A DNA stretch of 64,000 nucleotides, taken from Chitinophagaceae bacterium (lineage in GTDB: Bacteria > Bacteroidota > Bacteroidia > Chitinophagales > Chitinophagaceae). The position numbers were made by a program, and so were the translations under genes. The stretch is from NCBI GenBank assembly GCA_016710935.1, contig JADJTY010000001.1:558001-622000 (forward strand), in the 5' to 3' direction. Position 1 is the stretch's first letter. Each line of letters opens with the position of its first letter. Below are positions 54,742 to 62,961 of the stretch, piece by piece. The notes below the pieces were generated by a model that worked only from the letters and a program-made list of their open reading frames with translations, made no database searches and was not told the origin of the DNA.

Positions 54742-55615
54742 ATGGTTTTAACTACAGAAGAAATATTACGAAAAGTAAGGGAGCTTGAAATTAAGAGCAA
54801 GAAGATCACCACGCATTTATTTACGGGTGAATATCATTCTGCTTTTAAAGGAAAGGGTATGAGCTTTAGAGAAGTGCGGGAATATTATGCAGGCGATGAT
54901 GTACGTTTTATTGACTGGAATGTAAGTGCCAGGTTCAATCACACTTTTACCAAGGTTTTTGAAGAAGAAAGAGAATTGACGGTGATGCTGATGATTGATA
55001 CCAGCGCCAGTAATTTATTTGGTACGGTTGCCAGGCAAAAGAAAGATCTGATCGTGGAAATGGGTGCTGTACTTACTTTCAGTGCCATCAACAACAATGA
55101 TAAGGTTGGCGTTATTTTCTTCAGCGATAAGATAGAAAAATACATTGCTCCCTAAAAAAGGAAGGCAACATGCTTTATACATTGTACGTGAATTGTTGAC
55201 CGTTGAAGCAAAAAAGCAGGGCACCAACCTGGATGCTGCAATCAAATTCTTTAGTCGCTCGGTTAAGCAGCGCAGTATTGCTTTTATTTTAAGCGATTTT
55301 CTGGCAACCGGGTATGATGATGGCCTGAAAGTAATTGGCAATAAACACGATGTGATCGGCATACGGGTGTATGATAAGATGGATATGCAACTGCCCGATG
55401 CCGGCCTGCTACAATTGCAGGATGCAGAAACAAATAAAACTACCTGGATAGACAGCAGTGATGAACTGGTACGTTATAATTACCAGCAGCATTTTATGGA
55501 GCAAAGCGAACTGAGTAAAAATTATTTCAGAAAAGCAGGAGCAGAGTTATTGCATGTGCGTACGGATGATGATTATGTAAAAATTCTGCAACAGTTTTTT
55601 ATTAACAGAATGTGA
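54742..55615 (+). CDS. DUF58-domain protein (one-base frameshift)
   Basis: About 290 residues. The first part (54742-55152) contains the DUF58 core FTGEYHSAFKGKGMSFREVREYYAGDDVRFIDWNVSARF and a VWA-like DTSASNLFG segment. It breaks at IEKYIAP, where a stop appears; dropping one C from the C3 run at 55150-55152 restores PKKGRQHALYIVRELLTVEAKKQGTNLDAAIKFF and continues to 55615. The upstream start beginning MLLFWRSKK (54703) was not used. Probably binds the MoxR ATPase. Confidence 0.85.
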
Positions 55616-55626
55616 TTGAAAATATA

Positions 55627-56577
55627 ATGGTGAAAGAAAAAATAAACAGGATATGGATTGCCGGAGGATTAACAGCCTGTTTTTCTTTTATCATGCAATT
55701 TTCTTTTTGTCAGAAACTGCAAACCATTACAGACAAAAAAGATATTTTGATCGGTGAGCAGATCAAACTCACCCTTAAAGCACCAATGGATGGCTTAACC
55801 AAATGGATCGTTCTCCCGGATTCAATCCCGCATTTTGAAATTGTTGAAGCTACAAAACCAGATACGGTAACTTTTAAAGACGATTCCAAGGCAATAGAAC
55901 AAACCATCACCATTACCAGTTTTGATTCTGGTAGCTGGACCTTTCCGGCATTACCGGTTGAGTTTGCCGGATTAGCGGGTAACGCTCCCCGGGTAGTAAA
56001 TACGGATCCGTTTAATGTACATGTTTTGTATGCTCCGGCCGACAGTACCAATCAATTGCGTGATATAAAACCGATCATCAAAGTTTCGGTCTTCGATTTT
56101 TTCTGGTTGTACATTGCGGGAGGCGTGTTGCTTTTACTGCTGATCATTTTTCTGTTATACCGTTACTTTAAAAAGAAAAAGAAAGATGTACCGGCAACGG
56201 CTGGTTCAAATCTTTCACCTTTTGATGAAGCAATGACAGAACTTAAAACGCTTGCTCAATTTAACCTGCAGGATGCTGCCGAAATAAAATTGTATCATAT
56301 AAAACTGGCAGGTATTTTTAAAAATTACCTGGGTCGTAAACAAGGTAAAAACCTGTTCAACAAAACCACCAGCGATCTTTTGATAAGTATGAAGGAAGTG
56401 CATTTAACGCCCGACAATATATCGGAACTGGCCACAGCCCTGCGCTGTACCGATGCGGTAAAATTTGCAAAATATCTTCCTTTATCAAATCAAAGTGAGG
56501 AAGCATTGCAAAAAATAAAGGAGATTATTAATTTAACAGAGGCTTCTAAACCTCTAAACCCTAAACTTCTAAACTAA
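55627..56577 (+). CDS. BatD-like membrane protein
   Basis: 316 residues from the ATG at 55627; a GTG at 55612 that overlaps the preceding stop (GTGA) is an alternative. A signal helix (IWIAGGLTACFSFIMQFSF) leads to two Ig-like beta domains (IGEQIKLTLKAPMDGLTKW, ITITSFDSGSWTFPALPVEF), then one membrane helix (WLYIAGGVLLLLLIIFLLYRYF) and a cytosolic helical tail. This is a reduced BatD/DUF4381-like layout. The last residues (EASKPLNPKLLN) come from a CTAAAC-type repeat. Confidence 0.75.
   Translation: MVKEKINRIWIAGGLTACFSFIMQFSFCQKLQTITDKKDILIGEQIKLTLKAPMDGLTKWIVLPDSIPHFEIVEATKPDTVTFKDDSKAIEQTITITSFDSGSWTFPALPVEFAGLAGNAPRVVNTDPFNVHVLYAPADSTNQLRDIKPIIKVSVFDFFWLYIAGGVLLLLLIIFLLYRYFKKKKKDVPATAGSNLSPFDEAMTELKTLAQFNLQDAAEIKLYHIKLAGIFKNYLGRKQGKNLFNKTTSDLLISMKEVHLTPDNISELATALRCTDAVKFAKYLPLSNQSEEALQKIKEIINLTEASKPLNPKLLN
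56544..56577 (+). repeat. CTAAAC-type tandem repeat at the 3' end of the BatD-like gene
   Basis: Units TCTAAACC, TCTAAACC, CTAAACT, TCTAAAC with the stop codon at the end. Similar wording, ACTCTAAACTTTTAAACC, precedes the gldL start at 30888-30905. It forms the final ~11 codons of the protein. Confidence 0.5.
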
Positions 56578-56579
56578 TT

Positions 56580-57581
56580 TTGCTTTTCGACTATTTTAAA
56601 AATATAACTTTTGGCCAACCCTGGTTTTTACTTTTACTGATTGTAATACCGGTATTGATATGGTGGTATGCGATCAAAAACAGCAAGCGGCAGGGCACCA
56701 TCATTGTTTCTGATGTTTCTGCAAAGGGTTTATCAACCTGGAAGACCGGCTTGCGGCATTTGCTTTTTATATGCAGGTTGCTGGCAATTGTATTTACCAT
56801 TGCTGCACTTGCAAGGCCACAAACCATGTTTGAAGAACAGCAAGCAGAAGGAGAAGGCGTGGATATTGTTTTGTGTATTGATGTAAGCGGCAGCATGACT
56901 GCCCAGGACCTTACACCAAACCGCCTGGAAGCCGCAAAAAACGTAGCAGTTGATTTTGTGAACAAACGGTTGACCGACCGTATCGCCATTGTAATTTTTT
57001 CAGGCGAAAGTTTTACGCAATGTCCGCTAACGACTGATCATACCGTTTTAATTTCAGCCATTGAAAATATACGCAATGGTCTGCTGGAGGATGGTACAGC
57101 GATCGGATCGGGCCTGGGCACCAGCGTTGACCGCCTGCGTACCAGCAAATCAAAAAGCAAAGTGGTTATTTTATTGACCGATGGAGAAAATAACGGCGGA
57201 CTGATCGATCCGCAAACCGCCAAAGAGATCGCCAAAGCATTTCAAATTAAGGTGTACACCATTGGCGTAGGTACCGATGGCTATGCACCACAACCGGTTA
57301 ATACACCGATGGGTGTTGTCATGCAGCAGGGAAAAGTATCTATTGATGAAAAACTGCTGAAAGAAATTGCAACAGAAACCGGCGGTAAATACTTTCGTGC
57401 TAAAGACAACGAAGGCCTTACCGGTATTTATGATGAAATAAACGGCCTTGAAAAATCAAAAGTTGAAATTACAAGCCGTACACGCTACACCGAAAAATTC
57501 TTTCCCTTTGTTATGGCTGCGTTGGTATTGCTGTTTTTGGAGATGTTGCTTAAGTTTACGGTGTTTAGAAAGTTTCCCTGA
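56580..57581 (+). CDS. batA: BatA-like VWA-domain membrane protein
   Basis: 333 residues, beginning with TTG (LFDYFKNITFG). Membrane helices at ~15-30 and ~58-78 lead to a VWA domain with the MIDAS motif DVSGSMTAQD (D101), then TDGENNGG and VGTDGYAPQPVN, and a final C-terminal helix (FFPFVMAALVLLFLEMLLKF). It follows the BatD-like gene by three bases. BatB, BatC and BatE counterparts were not found downstream. Confidence 0.9.
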   Translation: MLFDYFKNITFGQPWFLLLLIVIPVLIWWYAIKNSKRQGTIIVSDVSAKGLSTWKTGLRHLLFICRLLAIVFTIAALARPQTMFEEQQAEGEGVDIVLCIDVSGSMTAQDLTPNRLEAAKNVAVDFVNKRLTDRIAIVIFSGESFTQCPLTTDHTVLISAIENIRNGLLEDGTAIGSGLGTSVDRLRTSKSKSKVVILLTDGENNGGLIDPQTAKEIAKAFQIKVYTIGVGTDGYAPQPVNTPMGVVMQQGKVSIDEKLLKEIATETGGKYFRAKDNEGLTGIYDEINGLEKSKVEITSRTRYTEKFFPFVMAALVLLFLEMLLKFTVFRKFP

Positions 57582-57619
57582 ACATATTCCGGTCAGTGAA
57601 AGATATTTGCTGTACCGGT

Positions 57620-58120
57620 CTATTTCATTGCAACAAGAAGTGCAGCAACCTGTTTTCTATGCCTATCGGGGAGGTTGAGCCGTTGATGAAAATCCATAGC
57701 TCCCGAAATGGGATGAGGGTGTGCTTGCAGCCGTAATTCATCATCTTGTAAATCCTGTCCGAATGCATTAAGTAAATCCTGTAATCCATCCAGCGAAGTA
57801 ATCCAGAAATTTAATGGCCCACCCATACGTGGTGCAGCAACTGTCGGTACAATTTCTTTGGGTTGCCAGGTAAGATTATTGTTCAATAGGCGGTGAACGG
57901 AATCAGGGGCTGTTTTCCTTCCTGAGGAATGGATGGTTTTCCACATGCCAAGGATACCGCCCTGTTCCGCCCAAAAAAGATGTTCGGTATTTTCTGTAAT
58001 ATTCCAATCATCAGGATTGGGTTTCCATTGTGCCTGCAGCTCTGTAATATTTATTAACTGATCAAGAAATAGTTTTCGTTCTGCAGCAATATGCAGAATA
58101 AGTTGTTTAACAGTTTGCAT
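57620..58120 (-). CDS. DinB-family protein
   Basis: 166 residues of four-helix-bundle DinB type. Metal-ligand histidines appear as LILHIAAE (~8-15), ENTEHLFWAEQG (~43-54) and the C-terminal HPHPISGAMDFHQRLNLPDRHRKQV (~133-157). Members bind Zn or Ni and include thiol transferases; substrate unknown. Convergent with batA (38 bases). Confidence 0.85.
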   Translation of the reverse strand: MQTVKQLILHIAAERKLFLDQLINITELQAQWKPNPDDWNITENTEHLFWAEQGGILGMWKTIHSSGRKTAPDSVHRLLNNNLTWQPKEIVPTVAAPRMGGPLNFWITSLDGLQDLLNAFGQDLQDDELRLQAHPHPISGAMDFHQRLNLPDRHRKQVAALLVAMK

Positions 58121-58189
58121 TTAAAATTTATTTTAGGCTTAAAGTTAAATATTAAGCACTTAAGTTTTTTGTCCAGTCAAAAACCAGGC

Positions 58190-58218
58190 TAATTCGTGTA
58201 ATTCATTTTAATTCATGA
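58190..58218. repeat. Decamer repeat upstream of rsgA
   Basis: TAATTCGTGT, AATTCATTTT, AATTCATG, a 10-bp periodic tract with the TTCGTGT word shared with 49559-49578. Confidence 0.5.
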
Positions 58219-58230
58219 AATTTGCCACCA

Positions 58231-59157
58231 ATGAACGCAATTGTATATAAAAGCACCGGCAACTGGTACCAGGTAAAAGATGATGAAGGCCATGGCTTTA
58301 ATGCCCGGTTGCTGGGTAAGTTTAAAATGGATGGGCTCACCAGCACCAATCCCATTGCCGTTGGCGATTCGGTTAATATAGAAATGGAGAACGAACTGGA
58401 AGGCTCGGTTACCATTACAGAAATCGGCAAACGTAAAAATTATATTACCCGTACATCGCCGGCCAATAAACACCAGCACCATATCATTGCATCTAATTTA
58501 GATCAGTCGCTGTTGTTTGCTACCCTTAAAGACCCCAAAACATCGCAGGGTTTTATTGATCGGTTTTTAATTACATCTGAAGCTTATCATATTCCCTCCA
58601 TCATTGTTTTTAATAAGAGCGATCTGTACCGCCAAAAAGAAACAGACAAATTTGCGGAAGTAAAAAGTATCTATAAAGCCATCGGTTACCAGGTTTTAAG
58701 TATGAGTATTGAAAAAGGAGATGGGGTAGAAGCAGTAAAAAACCTGTTGAAAGATAAAGTGACTTTACTGAGCGGGCATTCAGGTGTGGGCAAATCTACT
58801 TTTATTAATGCGGTTTTTCCGGAGCTGAAATTAAAAACGCAGGATGTGAGCGACTGGAGCGGTAAAGGTTTGCACACAACAACTTTTGCCGAAATGTTTG
58901 ACTTACCAACCGGAGGAAAAATTATTGATACACCAGGTATCAGAGAACTGGGGCTGGTTGATATTTCAAAAGAAGAACTCTCACACTATTTCCCCGAGAT
59001 GAGGGCATTGATAAACGACTGCAAGTTTAATAACTGTATGCATTTAAACGAACCGGGCTGTGCAGTAAAACTGGCTGTTGAGGAAGGAGGTATACATATG
59101 GACAGGTATATCAGCTATTGCAATATACTGGAGACCATCAATGAGAAAAGCTATTGA
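58231..59157 (+). CDS. rsgA: Ribosome small-subunit-dependent GTPase RsgA
   Basis: Circularly permuted GTPase in late 30S assembly. 308 residues from the ATG at 58231; the TTG at 58222 only adds three residues. N-terminal OB fold (VYKSTGNWYQVKDDEGHGFNARLLGKF, TRTSPANKHQHHIIASNLDQ), then NKSD (G4), GHSGVGKST (G1), and the C-terminal Zn module CKFNNCMHLNEPGC. Ends at a heptamer element. Confidence 0.96.
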   Translation: MNAIVYKSTGNWYQVKDDEGHGFNARLLGKFKMDGLTSTNPIAVGDSVNIEMENELEGSVTITEIGKRKNYITRTSPANKHQHHIIASNLDQSLLFATLKDPKTSQGFIDRFLITSEAYHIPSIIVFNKSDLYRQKETDKFAEVKSIYKAIGYQVLSMSIEKGDGVEAVKNLLKDKVTLLSGHSGVGKSTFINAVFPELKLKTQDVSDWSGKGLHTTTFAEMFDLPTGGKIIDTPGIRELGLVDISKEELSHYFPEMRALINDCKFNNCMHLNEPGCAVKLAVEEGGIHMDRYISYCNILETINEKSY

Positions 59158-59238
59158 GGTTTGTAGTTTCTGGTTTGTTGTTGGTGGTTAGCGCTTCTAC
59201 TATTAACTTCCAATTCTCCACTTTCAACTCTCCGCTCT
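59158..59238. repeat. Intergenic heptamer element after rsgA
   Basis: Parses without gap into 7-base units, starting GGTTTGT, AGTTTCT, GGTTTGT, TGTTGGT, GGTTAGC, and later CTTCCAA, TTCTCCA, CTTTCAA, CTCTCCG. The first 21 bases (59158-59178) are identical, as reverse complement, to 22634-22654. Lies between convergent genes. Confidence 0.8.
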
Positions 59239-59541
59239 TTAATAGATACGATGTTCCAGAAAATGGGCCACTTCCATTACCAAATTGTTATTTTTAGCAA
59301 GATTTTTTTTCTGCTGCGGGTAAATACTTACCCCGTTAAACATATTGTAATGCAGGGTTAAAAACTGGCCACGATACTGAAAATCCCAATCCAGGGTATC
59401 TGCATCATCGATCTGGTTAATAAAATTTACTTTCAGGTCTTTTGAAAGTGTATTGGCAATTGCGTAGAATTTTGAAATGCCGCAATTGTCGTCAATTACG
59501 GCTTCGGAGCAACCGTTGTTGGTTTTTAATTCGTAACACAT
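59239..59541 (-). CDS. Small cytosolic protein of unknown function
   Basis: 100 residues from the ATG at 59541, beginning MCYELKTNNGCSEAVIDDNCG. An upstream in-frame ATG at 59625 would overlap the next gene and was not preferred. An alpha/beta pattern follows (ISKFYAIANTLSKDLKVNFINQIDDADTLDWDFQYRGQFLTLHYNMFNGVSIYPQ), with two cysteines near the N-terminus. No family recognised. Confidence 0.6.
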   Translation of the reverse strand: MCYELKTNNGCSEAVIDDNCGISKFYAIANTLSKDLKVNFINQIDDADTLDWDFQYRGQFLTLHYNMFNGVSIYPQQKKNLAKNNNLVMEVAHFLEHRIY

Positions 59542-59606
59542 AGGTGTTGGTTTTAAGGATTGAATATTGGTAACTGGTTTATAAAGATCAGGTCGTAAAA
59601 TAATAT

Positions 59607-59798
59607 TTATCTGCCGCCTTTCCACTTGGCTTTTTTCGATGCCTTCATGGCTTTTTCATCGGTCAGTAATTTTTCGGCACCTACATTTCTACCATCGGTA
59701 GGGCAACCTACTTTTGATTTTCTGCTAAAAATCCTGCTGATGAAACATCCGCTTAATAAAAAAGAAGCCGTAACAACAACAAGTAATATTTTTTTCAT
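59607..59798 (-). CDS. Small lipoprotein with a basic tail
   Basis: 63 residues. Lipoprotein signal MKKILLVVVTASFLLSGC (C18), then FISRIFSRKSKVGCPTDGRNVGAEKLLTDEKAMKASKKAKWKGGR, strongly basic with one further Cys (C32). The near-consensus box TATCTTTA ends five bases before the ATG. Family not recognised. Confidence 0.65.
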   Translation of the reverse strand: MKKILLVVVTASFLLSGCFISRIFSRKSKVGCPTDGRNVGAEKLLTDEKAMKASKKAKWKGGR

Positions 59799-59819
59799 GT
59801 ATTAAAGATAATATTTTTT

Positions 59820-59851
59820 TTCGAACCTCATCCTCCAGCTGAGCTACGCCC
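59820..59851 (-). pseudogene. tRNA gene remnant (D-arm and T-arm only)
   Basis: On the minus strand the stretch reads GGGCGTAGCTCAGCTGG, a normal tRNA 5' acceptor/D-arm sequence, then AGGATGA and GGTTCGAA, the T-loop signature. The anticodon arm and the 3' acceptor are missing, so it cannot fold as a tRNA. The D-arm is of the type found in tRNA-Arg. Confidence 0.55.
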
Positions 59852-59891
59852 GTTAATGTTGCCTCTCTGCCTTAATCTCCGTAAGTTCCTC

Positions 59892-60419
59892 TTAGTGGTC
59901 GGAGGGGTTTTTGAACCACCCTGAATACATCACATAATTATCTGCGATCCTGTTTATTTCGCCGCTGATCATTTCCTGGCTAATGTCTTTTACTTTTTTG
60001 GCCGGTACGCCTGCATAGATACTGCCGGGCACTATCTGTGTGTTTTCCAGTACCACAGCGCCTGCCGCTATGATGCTGTTACTGCCAACTACCACATTAT
60101 CCATAACAATAGCACCCATACCAATCAGCACGTTATCATGTATAACGCATCCATGTACTATTGCATTGTGTCCAATGCTCACATTATTTCCGATAACAGT
60201 GCCCGCTTTTTGGTAAGTACAGTGAATAATAGCGCCATCCTGCACATTTACTTTGTTGCCCATGCGTATCATGTTCACATCGCCCCGTAGTACGGCATTA
60301 AACCATACACTGCAGTCATCGCCCATCACCACATCGCCAACAATAGTGGCATTGGGGGCAATATAACAATCGTTTCCAAATGTGGGAAGTATTCCTTTAA
60401 CTGGTAAGATAACTGGCAT
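59892..60419 (-). CDS. Gamma-type carbonic anhydrase-like hexapeptide-repeat protein
   Basis: 175 residues of left-handed beta-helix. The Zn-ligand histidines appear in HCTYQKAGTVIGNNVSIGHNAIVHGCVI; the hexapeptide rhythm runs through NATIVGDVVMGDDCSVWFNAVLRGDVNMIRMGNKVNVQDGAIIH. The C-terminal helix (EMISGEINRIADNYVMYSGWF) is usual for the family. Paralogues range from active carbonic anhydrases to PaaY-like thioesterases. Confidence 0.94.
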   Translation of the reverse strand: MPVILPVKGILPTFGNDCYIAPNATIVGDVVMGDDCSVWFNAVLRGDVNMIRMGNKVNVQDGAIIHCTYQKAGTVIGNNVSIGHNAIVHGCVIHDNVLIGMGAIVMDNVVVGSNSIIAAGAVVLENTQIVPGSIYAGVPAKKVKDISQEMISGEINRIADNYVMYSGWFKNPSDH

Positions 60420-60612
60420 AAGAGACCCCCTTTATTTCCCCCAAAGGGTGAAGACAAGGAGAAGATCGTTTTGAAGATTATGAAATATTTTTTTTGAGCC
60501 GGGCCGAAGTTATCTAATCATCTTCATTGGCAACGGCTGTTTGTTAATTCTTTAGGAAAGACTAAAATTAATCCTCTACTTTTTATCTTTATTCAACATT
60601 AATTGTGTTTTA
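60420..60612. other. Intergenic region with palindromic words
   Basis: Contains ACCCCCTTTATTTCCCCCAAAGGGT and GAAGACAAGGAGAAG (60424-60461), wording shared with the in-frame insertions in gpmI and hemW. Otherwise AT-rich; no gene or terminator recognised. Confidence 0.4.
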
Positions 60613-62838
60613 TTAAAACGGAATTCCAAACAAAACATACGACTGTAATTTTTTACTCTGGTCGCAATACATAGCGCTTAACTCTATTGGCCCAATGGGT
60701 GTTTTATAGGCAAAGGTTAATGCATAACCGGTTAATGCATCCTTACTTGATGTGGCATTTTTTTTGGTTGCAAAGTCTTTTAAAAGGCCATTGATGCGAC
60801 CGGTTATATAAACATTGTTTACGGGGTTATACCTTAATCCTACCAGCAAAGCTGTTACGCTGGATGAATTTACAGTTGCTTCCTGCAAGCCGGCAAACCT
60901 GATCTGGTTTCTGTAACTGCCATTAAGCCCGCCGATAAAAAAATTATTGAGGTAGTTTGATTTATTGGTAAAATTTACGCCCGCCTGAAACTCAGCTAAA
61001 AAAGTAAACCGCTTGTTTATAGGAGTAAATAAAGAAGCATCCAGCAGCAGCCGGGTATAACTATCAAAATTTAACGTGGAAGGAGTTACTGTTAACCCGT
61101 TTTGAAATTGTGTCAGTGTAGGTTCCTGGTTATACACCTGTGCCAGCTCTGCATTTATCTTTAGTCCTTTTACCGGAAAGAATATCTGGTTCATGTCATT
61201 GTATTTTAAATACACATAACTTTTAAAATTGGTAAACCTTCCTTTCACTTCATTAACCGATTTTGTAGATGGGCTGAACCGTATATATTCAAAAGCAGTA
61301 CCAATACCTGCTGCAACTTTATTATTACCGCTGTTTTGAAAATTTAAAAATGTTTGCGAAAAATTTTGTTTGTAAGCTCCTTCTGTTCTGAAATTCTGAA
61401 ATGTACTGATGGTCTGATTATCGAGCCTGAACCCTGCAATAAAGGCAACACTTTTTATGCGGCCCAGGTATTGAAAATACTCTGCTTCAATCTGTGTGCT
61501 TTCGCCTATTGATACAGAAACCATGCTGCGTGAATCCGGTATAATAAAATCGCGGCTGGTTAAATTTGCATTTACATTAATACCCCTGAAACGGGTATAA
61601 TACAACCCGGCTTTTAAATAAGTACTGGGATTTTCTTCGGCAGTAAAAATAATGTTTGCAGTATCTTTTGATATGGGGTCCAGGGCATAGGTTATACTGC
61701 CATAGTAACGGGAACCGATGGCCCGGCGTATGCTTTTATTTATCTGTGCAGCAGTATAGCGTTTATTGTCATCAAAATTCATCAGGTGAAAGAAAAAAGG
61801 CGATGAAGTTTTTTTGAGCCCATTTACTTTGTAGTTGACAATAAATACCGAATTGGTTGTAATTGAATTCAGATCTTTTTCTTTAGCAGCGCCCAATGCA
61901 TTGATACTGTCTGCAAGTTTTTTAAATACAGGATAATACTGCCGCCCGGTTTCCACTCCCACATTAAAAATTTCGCTGCCACTTCCGAAACTTCCGGTAT
62001 TGTATTCTTCCATGGGCATATGGATGTAAATATTGGTCATGGGTAATTCTTCTTTAAAATCCCCGGCTTCCCGGTAAAATGCCATCTGCAACAAAACATC
62101 AACCGGGCTTTTTATCTTATCAATTTTAGAAAGTCCGTTTGTAACATTGCTGCCAATAACAATATCAGCGCCCATTTCCTTTACATTTTTTACCGGAAAA
62201 TTTCTAACGAGGCCACCATCAACCAGTTTTTTGCCACCTCTTGTTACAGCCGAAAAAACAGAAGGTATGGCCATGGTTGCCCGCAGGGCGGTGATGATGT
62301 TGCCGGTATCCATTACAACCAGGTCGCCGGTTTCCAGGTCGGTGGCCATGCATTTAAAAGGAATGTTAAGCTCGTTGAAGTTGCGGATATGGTACACATG
62401 AAAAAACAGTTCGGAGAATTTCAGGTTGAGTTCCTGGCCTGTAATTACGCCCGTAGTTAAGCGTATTTTATTATTGATGAAGGGAAGTTCAATGGCAAAA
62501 CGGCTGTATTGGTCTTTCTCTTCCATCGAAAGGGTTTTCAGTGGTACATTATTGCTGAACAATACATCAAAATCAATACCCTTTCTTAAATTTTCAATAT
62601 CGTTGCCACTGTAGCCGGATGCGTATAAAGCACCCACAACGGCACCCATGCTGGTTCCGGTTATATAATCAATTTTAAGGCCTGCACTGTCTATAGCTTT
62701 TAAAATACCAATATGCGCCAATCCTTTAGCACCCCCGCCACTCAGCGTAAGGCCTATCTTTGGCCGCAAGGTATTGGTTTGGGCAAATACGTTACCGGTA
62801 ATACAAAAACAAAAAAGAAGGGTAACAAAAAACTTCAT
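60613..62838 (-). CDS. Patatin-like phospholipase fused to Omp85-type barrel
   Basis: 741 residues. Signal peptide MKFFVTLLFCFCITGNVFAQ. Patatin domain with the oxyanion loop GGGAKG (34-39), nucleophile GTSMG (59-63) and the catalytic VDGGL near 206-210. A POTRA-like linker (VNYKVNGLKKTS onward) leads to a 16-strand barrel whose last strands read IELSAMYCDQSKKLQSYVLFGIPF. This PlpD-type architecture exports the lipase to the cell surface or periplasm. Confidence 0.92.
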   Translation of the reverse strand: MKFFVTLLFCFCITGNVFAQTNTLRPKIGLTLSGGGAKGLAHIGILKAIDSAGLKIDYITGTSMGAVVGALYASGYSGNDIENLRKGIDFDVLFSNNVPLKTLSMEEKDQYSRFAIELPFINNKIRLTTGVITGQELNLKFSELFFHVYHIRNFNELNIPFKCMATDLETGDLVVMDTGNIITALRATMAIPSVFSAVTRGGKKLVDGGLVRNFPVKNVKEMGADIVIGSNVTNGLSKIDKIKSPVDVLLQMAFYREAGDFKEELPMTNIYIHMPMEEYNTGSFGSGSEIFNVGVETGRQYYPVFKKLADSINALGAAKEKDLNSITTNSVFIVNYKVNGLKKTSSPFFFHLMNFDDNKRYTAAQINKSIRRAIGSRYYGSITYALDPISKDTANIIFTAEENPSTYLKAGLYYTRFRGINVNANLTSRDFIIPDSRSMVSVSIGESTQIEAEYFQYLGRIKSVAFIAGFRLDNQTISTFQNFRTEGAYKQNFSQTFLNFQNSGNNKVAAGIGTAFEYIRFSPSTKSVNEVKGRFTNFKSYVYLKYNDMNQIFFPVKGLKINAELAQVYNQEPTLTQFQNGLTVTPSTLNFDSYTRLLLDASLFTPINKRFTFLAEFQAGVNFTNKSNYLNNFFIGGLNGSYRNQIRFAGLQEATVNSSSVTALLVGLRYNPVNNVYITGRINGLLKDFATKKNATSSKDALTGYALTFAYKTPIGPIELSAMYCDQSKKLQSYVLFGIPF

Positions 62839-62877
62839 TAACTGACTGATTAAAATACGTGGTTGGTTATTAATTGT

Positions 62878-62897
62878 ACAAATTACGTATAATTTGT
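62878..62897. promoter_or_regulatory. ACAAATTA-CGTA-TAATTTGT inverted repeat
   Basis: Perfect 8-4-8 palindrome in the divergent gap between the patatin and aminotransferase genes; candidate operator. Confidence 0.4.
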
Positions 62898-62961
62898 TCT
62901 TTTATTTTTTGGTATAAGTTAATTATTTGTTTTTTGATAGCTTTATTTTGCAGATATAAAA

